Source: Marthasterias glacialis (taxonomy: Eukaryota > Echinodermata > Asteroidea > Forcipulatida > Asteriidae). From it: a stretch of 64,000 nucleotides of DNA. Numbering within the stretch: position 1 is the first letter of the stretch; each line of letters begins with the position of its first letter. This document shows, piece after piece, positions 25,057-37,000 of the stretch. The stretch is from positions 12,272,167 through 12,336,166 of the forward strand of contig OU452233.1 of NCBI GenBank assembly GCA_911728455.2. Direction: 5' to 3'. The position numbers and the translations under genes are program-made. The notes under the pieces are model-generated. The model worked only from the letters and a program-made list of their open reading frames with translations. It was not told the origin of the DNA and made no database searches.

Positions 25057-28000
25057 ACAGGATCAGAATAAGCCGGTAAACCTTTGTAGAAGCAAAGCCG
25101 TTACAATCAACCTAGATTCATACATGTATAACAGACAAAGCCCCCTAGAAGCCGTTACAATCAACCTAGATTCATACATGTATAACAGACAATGCCCCCT
25201 CTAAGCCGTTACAATCAACCTACATTCATACATGTACAACAGACAATGCCCCCTCTAAGCCGTTCCAATCCACCTACATTCATACATGTATAACAGACAA
25301 TGCCCCCTCGAAGCCGTTCCAATCAACCTACATTCATACATGTATAACAGACAATGCCCCCTCTAAGCCATTACAATCAACCTACATTCATACATGTACA
25401 ACAGACAATGCCCCCTCTAAGCCGTTCCAATCCACCTACATTCATACATGTATAACAGACAATGCCCCCTCGAAGCCGTTCCAATCAACCTACATTCATA
25501 CATAACAGACAATGCCCCCTCTAAGCCATTACAATCAACCTACATTCATACATGTACAACAGACAATGCCCCCTCTAAGCCGTTCCAATCCACCTACATT
25601 CATACATGTATAACAGACAATGCCCCCTCGAAGCCGTTCCAATCAACCTACATTCATACATGTATAACAGACAATGCCCCCTCTAAGCCATTTCAATCAA
25701 CCTACATTCATACATGTATAACAGACAATGCCCCCTCGTAGCCGTTCCAATCCACCTACATTCATACATGTACAACGGACAATGCCCCCTAGAAGCCGTT
25801 CCAATCCACCTACATGTATAACAAACAATGCCCCCTCGTAGCCGTTCCAATCAACCTACATTCATACATGTATAACAGACAATGCCCCCTCGTAGCCGTT
25901 CCAATCAACCTACATTCATACATGTATAACAGACAATGCCCCCTAGAAGCCGTTCCAATCAACCTACATTCATACATGTATAACAGACAATGCCCCCTCG
26001 TAGCCGTTCCAATCAACCTACATTCATACATGTATAACAGACAATGCCCCCTCTAAGCCGTTACAATCAACCTACATTCATACATGTACAACAGACAATG
26101 CCCCCTCTAAGCCGTTACAATCAACCTACATTCATACATGTATAACAGACAATGCCCCCTCTAAGCCGTTCCAATCAACCTACATTCATACATGTATAAC
26201 AGACAATGCCCCCTAGAAGCCGTTACAATCCACCTACATTCATACATGTACAACAGACAATGCCCCCTAGAAGCCGTTACAATCAACCTACATTCATACA
26301 TGTATAACAGACAATTCCCCCTCGTAGCCATTCCAATCAACCTACATTCATACATGTATAACAGACAATGCCCCCTCTAAGCCGTTACAATCAACCTACA
26401 TTCATACATGTATAACAGACAATGCCCCCTAGAAGCCGTTCCAATCCACCTACATTCATACATGTATAACAGACAATGCCCCCTCGTAGCCGTTCCAATC
26501 AACCTACATTCATACATGTATAACAGACAATGCCCCCTCTAAGCCGTTCCAATCCACCTACATTCATACATGTATAACAGACAATGCCCCCTCGTAGCCG
26601 TTCCAATCAACCTACATTCATACATGTATAACAGACAATGCCCCCTCTAAGCCGTTCCAATCAACCTACATTCATACATGTATAACAGACAATGCCCCCT
26701 CTAAGCCGTTACAATCAACCTACATTCATACATGTATAACAGACAATGCCCCCTCTAAGCCGTTACAATCCACCTACATTCATACATGTATAACAGACAA
26801 TGCCCCCTCGTAGCCGTTCCAATCAACCTACATTCATACATGTATAACAGACAATGCCCCCTCTAAGCCGTTCCAATCAACCTACATTCATACATGTATA
26901 ACAGACAATGCCCCCTCGTAGCCGTTCCAATCAACCTACATTCATACATGTATAACAGACAATGCCCCCTCTAAGCCATTCCAATCAACCTACATTCATA
27001 CATGTATAACAGACAATGCCCCCTCGTAGCCGTTCCAATCAACCTACATTCATACATGTATAACAGACAATGCCCCCTCTAAGCCGTTACAATCAACCTA
27101 CATTCATACATGTATAACAGACAATGCCCCCTCTAAGCCGTTACAATCAACCTACATTCATACATGTATAACAGACAATGCCCCCTCGTAGCCGTTCCAA
27201 TCAACCTACATTCATACATGTATAACAGACAATGCCCCCTCTAAGCCGTTACAATCAACCTACATTCATACATGTACAACACACAATGCCCCCTCTAAGC
27301 CGTTACAATCCACCTACATTCATACATGTACAACGGACAATGCCCCCTAGAAGCCGTTCCAATCAACCTACATTCATACATATATAACAGACAATGCCCC
27401 CTCGAAGCCGTTCCAATCAACCTACATTCATACATGTATAACAGACAATGCCCCCTCTAAGCCGTTACAATCAACCTACATTCATACATGTATAACAGAC
27501 AATGCCCCCTAGAAGCCGTTACAATCAACCTACACTCATACATGTATAACAGACAATGCCCCCTAGAAGCCGTTCCAATCAACCTACATTCATACATGTA
27601 TAACAGACAATGCCCCCTCGAAGCCGTTCCAATCAACCTACATTCATACATGTATAACAGACAATGCCCCCTAGAAGCCGTTACAATCAACCTACATTCA
27701 TACATGTATAACAGACAATGCCCCCTAGAAGCCGTTCCAATCAACCTACATTCATACATGTATAACAGACAATGCCCCCTCTAAGCCGTTACAATCAACC
27801 TACATTCATACATGTACAACAGACAATGCCCCCTAGAAGCCGTTCCAATCAACCTACATTCATACATGTATAACAGACAATGCCCCCTCGTAGCCGTTAC
27901 AATCAACCTACATTCATACATGTATAACAGACAATGCCCCCTCGTAGCCGTTCCAATCAACCTACATTCATACATGTATAACAGACAATGCCCCCTCTAA

Positions 28001-31000
28001 GCCGTTCCAATCAACCTACATTCATACATGTATAACAGACAATGCCCCCTCTAAGCCGTTACAATCAACCTACATTCATACATGTACAACAGACAATGCC
28101 CCCCAGAAGCCGTTACAATCAACCTACATTCATACATGTACAACAGACAATGCCCCTTAGAAGCCGTTCCAATCAACCTACATTCATACATGTATAACAG
28201 ACAATGCCCCCTCTAAGCCGTTCCAATCAACCTACATTCATACATGTACAACAGACAATGCCCCCTCGAAGCCGTTCCAATCCACCTACATTCATACTAT
28301 GTATAACAGACAATGCCCCCTCTAAGCCATTACAATCAACCTACATTCATACATGTATAACAGACAATGCCCCCTCTAAGCCGTTACAATCCACCTACAT
28401 TCATACATGTACAACAGACAATGCCCCCTCTAAGCCGTTACAATCAACCTACATTCATACATGTATAACAGACAATGCCCCCTCTAAGCCGTTACAATCA
28501 ACCTACATTCATACATGTATAACAGACAATGCCCCCTCTAAGCCGTTACAATCCACCTACATTCATACATGTACAACAGACAATGCCCCCAGAAGCCGTT
28601 ACAATCAACCTACATTCATACATGTACAACAGACAATGCCCCCTCTAAGCCGTTACAATCCACCTACATTCATACATGTATAACAGACAATGCCCCCTCT
28701 AAGCCGTTCCAATCAACCTACATTCATACATGTATAACAGACAATGCCCCCTCGTAGCCGTTCCAATCAACCTACATTCATACATGTATAACAGACAATG
28801 CCCCCTCTAAGCCGTTACAATCAACCTACATTCATACATGTATAACAGACAATGCCCCCTCGTAGCCGTTCCAATCAACCTACATTCATACATGTATAAC
28901 AGACAATGCCCCCTCTAAGCCGTTACAATCAACCTACATTCATACATGTATAACAGACAATGCCCCCTCTAAGCCGTTACAATCAACCTACATTCATACA
29001 TGTACAACAGACAATGCCCCCTCGAAGCCGTTCCAATCCACCTACATTCATACATGTATAACAGACAATGCCCCCTCCAAGCCGTTCCAATCCACCTACA
29101 TTCATACATGTACAACAGACAATGCCCCCTCTAAGCCGTTACAATCAACCTACATTCATACATGTATAACAGACAATGCCCCCTCGTAGCCGTTCCAATC
29201 AACCTACATTCATACATGTATCACAGACAATGCCCCCTCTAAGCCGTTACAATCAACCTACATTCATACATGTATAACAGACAATGCCCCCTCTAAGCCG
29301 TTCCAATCAACCTACATTCATACATGTATAACAGACAATGCCCCCTCTAAGCCGTTACAATCAACCTACATTCATACATGTATAACAGACAATGCCCCCT
29401 CGTAGCCGTTCCAATCAACCTACATTCATACATGTATAACAGACAATGCCCCCTCTAAGCCGTTACAATCAACCTACATTCATACATGTATAACAGACAA
29501 TGCCCCCTCTAAGCCGTTACAATCAACCTACATTCATACATGTACAACAGACAATGCCCCCTCGAAGCCGTTCCAATCCACCTACATTCATACATGTATA
29601 ACAGACAATGCCCCCTCTAAGCCGTTACAATCAACCTACATTCATACATGTACAACAGACAATGCCCCCTCTAAGCCGTTCCAATCAACCTACATTCATA
29701 CATGTATAACAGACAATGCCCCCTCTAAGCCGTTCCAATCAACCTACATTCATACATGTATAACAGACAATGCCCCCTCTAAGCTGTTACAATCAACCTA
29801 CATTCATACATGTATAACAGACAATGCCCCCTCTAAGCTGTTACAATCAACCTACATTCATACATGTACAACAGACAATGCCCCCTCACCCCTGGAAGCC
29901 CTTTCAATCCACCTTCATTCATAGCAACTTAGCAACAGCTGCAGTTGCCAATTCCAACACAGCTTATTATATGTATAATCACCTTCAACTTGTTTAATCA
30001 CCTTTCTACTGGAAAGGAACAGCTGTACTACCTGTAATACATGTATCAATTTACCTTAATGCACTCATCTATTGTAAACATGTATAAACAGCATCCACAA
30101 AAGATGACGGACACTTGACAAATTCAGGAAGATTACAGATTTTACAATTTGCTTACCTTCAACAGCATAGTAAACCTGTTGACCAAGTGTGTTTTTGACA
30201 ACATACTTGTTGGCAGTCTCAAAACCCACAAAGGCTGAAAAGAAAAAAGTAATAACAATAATGACTTCAGAGGTGCACATGTAGACCACTTCAGTACATG
30301 TATATACTCCTGTGAACAGCCATACATGTGTATGTTCTATCTAAAAATAGTAGTGATATAAATAGTGTGATAATAAACCCATATCATAATCCCAGTAGTC
30401 TATATTGCACTCTGCACATTTAGAGTATTATGCGACACACTCCGTATACGGACAGTGCAAAATAATGTTGTAAACCTTGCGCGTTGCGCGTGTTGCTCTT
30501 CATCAAATAACGCTCTAAACTTTTAAACTTCGTGCGTGTGATTTGTAATTGTATGTTTTCATAAGGCTGTATGAAGTTGACTGGAAGACAAATTCTTTAT
30601 CACACGCGCGCTCGTGGAATACGGGAAAATATAGTGCGTCTGCTTCCCTACGAGGCTGTATGGGACGTAGAAGCGCTATAATTTCCCTTGATAACTTATA
30701 GTATCTCATTGACCTTTCTCTCCTCAACATGCGACAAGTTTTGCACATGATCGATTGGCTAGTTACATAGTATACATGCACATGCATACATTTTATTTGC
30801 AAAGTAAGTACACGTTGTTTCTTCCACATGTTGAAGCACTTCCAAGGTTCCCAAAACGTTTAAATTCTTTTCACTAGAACTGCAAAATTTTCAGTTGCGA
30901 TTTTTCTTGAAAAGTTAATGATAAAATATGATAAAATTAAGTTGGCTTTATACATTCGGTGGTCTAGTGGTAAGACATCTGCTTTAGAATGGCAGGAGTG

Positions 31001-34000
31001 GGTTGAAATCCCATCAGAGTAGTATTAAGCCTGTGGATTTTACCCACAGGAATCGGGAAAGCAGTGAGTTATGTTATAGAGAATGGACGACGAAGTGTAG
31101 ATTTGTGGATAGAATGTACGAGCCGAAGGCGAGTACATTGTAGCTATGAATCTACACTTTGGAGTCTATTCTCTGACTTAAACTGTTTCCCTGAAGTCAT
31201 TTTGTAGATGAATTCAATAGTTCTGTGCTTATTATTTGTGTGATGATTTGGTATTACATTAATTTATTGTTTTATTAGGGAGGACCTCATAATCTAACAC
31301 GCGGTAATACCCCGTTGTACCGCGAGGTACAACAAGGTTTTGAGCTGAAGGTATCACCTGGGTGTAATGAGTTCATTATCTACAGGTCAATACACATAGC
31401 TACATTTCATCACAGGCGTATTCATGACAGAACACAGCTCAGGAGTCCAAGTAGAGGCACAAAGGGACCAATCTGTATGACCTTAATCCCCGCTAATCTG
31501 GGGTAATCTAACAAAAGGTGATAACTCCTCTTTTGCTGCCCTCTTTTAGAAGTCCAATAATCCCTTAATCCCTTAACAATAGCACTTCAAGGTGGACTGG
31601 TTAAGCATTGTGTAACCTTCAAGTCCTTTCAAAAAGACGTCTATTGTGAGGGCTCAGCCATTTTTAATGAGCCTTGCTTCCTCCTGTTTGACCTCTTGTA
31701 TTCTGATTATTCATGAATCATGGGAATTCCATTCATAAAACCCACAGATGGCAATACCTTGTTGTACCTTGTTGTACAACAGGGTATTACCGGGTGTTAG
31801 ATTATGAGGTACTCCCTTATTACTTACTTTGGTTGTAAATCTGTTGCTGTTCAATTCAAATTGATATCTTTAAATTAATTTAATGTTCCATCAAGAGAAT
31901 TTTGAAACATCTAAAAGCAATGAATTGATTTGTCAAGTTTATGTATTTATCCATTGTAATGTATTATTCAATGTTTTCAAATGTCTTTCGATGTATATCA
32001 TGCTATATCTTTCAATTTACAAAGACATTTTCCAGTAGAACAAATCGAATCTACAGTTAACTATAGATTCGTAACGAATCTACAATTAACTGTAGATTCA
32101 GAAAAAATCATCCACACTTTCATCAATAGAGTGACGTAACAGAAATAGTTTAAGTACAGTGATTGAATCACAAATCGGTGTAGGGTAAAACAAAAACAGA
32201 GGGCTATTCTTTATCCATGATAAAAATATTAAGTCTGTTAAATAGACTGATTGCGCGACCAACGTTAACATGTCATCACGTGAACTTATATTTTTAGGTA
32301 ATCTGAGCACATGGCAAACTATATGCAATTATGCCATGACCAACAAAGTCACACCAAAAGTTGGCTTTTGGTAATAATAACAATTACTAAGCTATTTTTA
32401 TAAAAGTTTATGTTGTGACAACAATATATTCTCTGGCTTTCTGATTGGAGGTAATCCTCCAATCAGAAAGCCAGAGAAGGTCAAGAGGATGGCTACGGGA
32501 AACACCGTTATGAGAGATGAATTTTCATCCTTTCAAAAACAGCTGTCATCTATGGCTAATGCCATAGCGCAGATACAGACTGTAATTTTGTCAGAACCAC
32601 GCCCTAAGCAGCCTAAAGTTGACTCAGAGTCGGACCAATCCGACAGCATCCTCAGCATAAGCAAGGTCCTGGACAACATGCTCGAGCACAACCAACAAGA
32701 CGACGCAGTCCTGCGAGCCTACGAGCAGCTTTTTGATGAAGAAGGGGCCAAGGAGAACGCAGTTAGCGAAAAGATGGCTGGCCTTAAGACAAAAATGATG
32801 CACCAAAAGCTGCCCAAGGATAAGACTCAGAGAAACTTAAAAGTTTCCAGAGACCACTCAACTAGGATTGACACGGGTGAATCCTGAGGTATGGAATACT
32901 TTGCAGGCTAAGACCCGCTCAGTAGATATCAAGCTGCAAAAGGTTCAGCAAGCCCTTCTATCGGGCGTAGTGCCCATTGTGCATGTCATTGAATCCCTAA
33001 TGGGTATGGCTAAAAGCTGCACCAGGCCAACCGGCTGATATTAAAGCCAATATTACCAAACTGCTTGATGCAGTTTCCATCTTGGGTCATGCAAACCATG
33101 AACTCAATTTGAGACGGCCCGAATTCATAAAGCCTGACTTTAACCAGCAATTTAGTGGCCTATGTTCGGCACAAGTGCAAATAACTGGACTTCTCTTTGG
33201 TGACAAACTTACACAAAAGTGTAAGGATATTACAAGAGACTAATAAGCTGTGCTACAAAGTTGGCCACAGACCCAAGGGGCCCATCAAAGGACATGACTT
33301 CTATGTACGGGCACCCCCAGACACGCAGGGACACAGGATCCTATCAAGCGGCTCACAGGAATTTCCGCTATCACGGCGCTTTAAACTCCAAGCGCTGCCC
33401 TTACAGCAATTGGCGGGGAAAAAACAAGTCAGACAACAACCAGGTGGATGCTCGAAGCAAGTAGAGCAATTTAATTTGGTGAGTAAACAAAAATGTACAA
33501 CTGCTTGACTACTGGAAATATTATACCAACAAATGTTCTTTCGGGTAAGCACAAAATTGATAACAAATAACATTCCTTTTAGTAAGCACGAAAGTGATAA
33601 TGTTCCAAGTCTAATGCCAAACAATAGTCTTTTAAGTAAACACAAATGTGAGAATGCTCAAATTGTAACAGCAGGTAGTCTCGCACAATTTATAGCCAAA
33701 TGGCACAAGATCACTAGTGACAATTGGGTTTTGAATGCAGTTCAACACTATTTCATTGAATTTGCCAATTGCCCTTCACAATCTACTGTTCCAAGAGAAA
33801 TACCTTTCTCGCAGAGTGAGGTAAATCTAGTTTCAGAGGAAATATTAAAATGCTTCAAAAAGAAAGCAATTGTCGAAACAAGCAATTGCTCAAAAGTCTA
33901 TCTACATGTTGCTGATGTAAAACATAAGATTAAATGATAATTAGTTCTTTACATGTGAATTTTTGAACTTTTCAACTTCTGGTTTTAATTAGAAGACAAG

Positions 34001-37000
34001 GTCAAATTGATTGGTATTTTGTCAGTACGGCGTCTAATAAGGGTATCAAAGAGTGGTGACCGAGGTCTTCAACAGCCGTTTAAAACCGACTCGGTCCTTT
34101 ATCACACGGCCACGACCCTGCAAGGTTTTAAACGGCTGTTGAAGACCGAGACTCTACTCTTTATTCTCATTCATAAATGCCCTTTTTGTTAAAAAGCGTA
34201 ATAATGTAGAAAAATCGTTTAAACTTTTCTGTTCTTTTAAACTTATTTTTCAATTCTTGCCACGTCCTCAGGCTCTATTTCACGAAGGGTCAGCGCTCAA
34301 CGGTTGCGCATACGCGCACATATTAATAGACTTTACATTGAGTACCAGGTGCGTAGGGGGGGGGGGTGTTCTGGCTGTTAAACACCCCCCTTTGCCCTGT
34401 AAAAATGGGGAGAGTACCAAAGTACAGAAAAGGAGAAAGAGATTTTTTTATTACCGCTAAACAAATTAAAAAGAAAAAATAAACATAATAAATAAAAAGT
34501 ATGAAACAAGGGGATTTCGACATTGTTCGTATAGGCCCTTCCGCCCCTGTCCACTCCGCGCTTACACGTATTATGTACGTGGCGTGAGCAAAATCGCAAC
34601 GTGGCGGAGCGCGTTTGAAGACATAAAATGTGAACTCTACCAAGTCCGCAGAACAAAGCAGTGTGAAATATGAAGGTGGCGCGGCGTGCACCGGTGGCGC
34701 GAATCTCCAAATCTCTATCTCCGTAGTTGATTGCAGCATTGCAGCAGCCTTTTCTACTAAACCCGCTTTATTCCTATTGTTCGGTAGTAGGTATGTATTC
34801 ACCGAGTAATAAGATTAACCCTTTTAGTGCACTGACTGAATTTAATTAATCCAGGAATGGAATTACACCACAGGGCATGGCGATAGTTTCTATTTCTATT
34901 TATTGTCTGTTAACTCAACACAGAGAGTGAAAAGTTTGACCTTCATAGAAGTTGTGTGAAGCAGTCGTGTCATTATTTTGTTCGTGTGTGTGCAGCGCGC
35001 GCAGTGGATGCGCGACACACTACGGAATGAGACCCCATTTTTTGTAATGAACAAAATAATTTGCGATCAATTTCTTGTTGTTATCATTTCGTTTGTTGCT
35101 ATAGGCCTCGAATTGTTTTCGTTATTGATTACCTCTTTTGTTTACTGTTCATGTTTGACAGTGTGATATATTTTTTCATATGGAAAACTTTGAGCCGATT
35201 TTGTCAGAAAAGATTTTAATCGTATCCACCTTTTTTCAATTAATTTTCTGCAAGTTCACTCATAGAATATGTTTTCTCAATTTTTTGTATGATTTTCCTG
35301 TTTTAATGTCTTTATTTTGAGGTTGTAGTACTCCCACATGAGACGAACATTGCACATTTTTGAGACATGGTTTTGGAGCCGTCGCCCACGATATGCACAG
35401 TGCAAAATTGTCACACACGCTATGCTATACTGCCGGGATTTTTTTGGCCAGCGGCCAGCACCGTCATGATATGACCGTGCATGTGCGAGACTTCAACTCT
35501 CATTATTATAAGAATCATCGACCTTAATTTTTATTCAAATAAAATATTTGACAAACAATTCATGAAAGGTTTTGTTACTCTTTTGGGTTAGTTTAGAAGG
35601 CCTAATAATTACTGATTTAATTATTCTATTCGATCTGCACAAAAAGTGCCCCCCACAAAAAAACACAACTATTCAATGGAAATTTGTTTAAACTGCACTG
35701 CAGACTATTTTGCCACCGTTAAAATATACACAAATTTATTTCATGTTTAAGGGCCATGTCAAACGGGGCAATTTTTACGGGCAACTTGGAGGCAACCAAC
35801 TGCACCGCATGCAGAAGAAACACTTTGGGAGCACAGGGGTTATTTTTCTAACAATGTCTTACAATCCTCAAGAAAATTAGATGAACATTCAAATGTGAAT
35901 GCCTTTTCTTCTTGGAGATTGCCTGGAACTGGTTGCCTGTAAATTGCCTCGTGTGACATGGCCCTAAGACTTAAATTTTGGTACTTTTTATTGTTTCTTC
36001 CTCCTTGCTTATGCAATAAAAATCAAATCTGAGAAAATTTAATAAGAGGTTCGAGAATCTTTTATTATTAAATCTCTGCCAGCAGCTTTTAACTGATTTT
36101 TTCCACAAAAACACAGGGAAGAGTTCGAGATATTCAGTTAAAATGTTCAACTTTATGCCTTCAGAAATGCCTCAGAATGCACCATAGAGCATCTTGGGGT
36201 CAAAATTTTCCCAGGACCCCACGCCGTAAAGGTTTCGCGCTACACACTCACAGTTTCAACAATAGCTATAGAACCCTGTACTTCACACCCCCCTTGAAAA
36301 AAATCCTGCGTACCCGCCTGTTGAGTACCATTATGTATCGAGTGTGTTTTTGCGTAAATTAGCACCCGCGTAAGCTAGTGCACCAACACGCGTGTGGCCA
36401 TAATGAGCACAGAGTGCGCATTCGCAGCTCCAGCTATGTCTCTATTAGCCGTTTAAAACCGATCATGTGACCGCCTTTCAACCAATACGACTGCCCAAAT
36501 TGTCCCAAAAAACCAGATATTTATGAATTAGTTTTAAAAGACCTTTCCGATGATGTATAGATTGTAAAAAACATTGTGTAGGTCAGGAGTTACGATTTTT
36601 TGAAATAATCAACTTTGATTTAATGTAATTCGACACCTGATGACGTCATCACTTCAGCGGTTTCATGTACTAGTGAAGTTTGAAGTTTGTGTGACCCCAT
36701 GAAGTGTGCAAATGTTGGGGGACAATTTGCGACAACTTGAACAGTCGGCGGCCAGTGTTGTCATTTACGAAGTTTCAATGAACGAATTTGCACGAATGCA
36801 GACTATGTGTGGTCGCATGCAATATACACATTTAGTAGGTCTACTCTCTTTCAAGTATGAATTGAAGTACATATGAATTTTCTTGCGTATCACCATTTGA
36901 TTCTGATCTGAAGTACGGGTCTACGTCTAATTGGTATTATGTCTGGGAAAAGTTTTAGCAGGCAACATTTTAAAGAAAAAACTATGAATTTTTGATACTT

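Noticed and set aside
25448-28757. Repeat proteins of 18-residue units on both strands
   Set aside because: They follow from a 54-bp period with no stops. The frames are open on both strands, break at unit variants and lie in an intron.
25087-29923. CRISPR array
   Set aside because: Units are contiguous and nearly identical with no unique spacers, and the context is an animal gene.
30515-30829. 104-codon minus-strand gene
   Set aside because: No splice context fitting the scramblase phases and no recognised domain.
34323-34802. 159-codon minus-strand gene
   Set aside because: No domain, overlapped by another open frame, in repeat-rich intron with a long G run.
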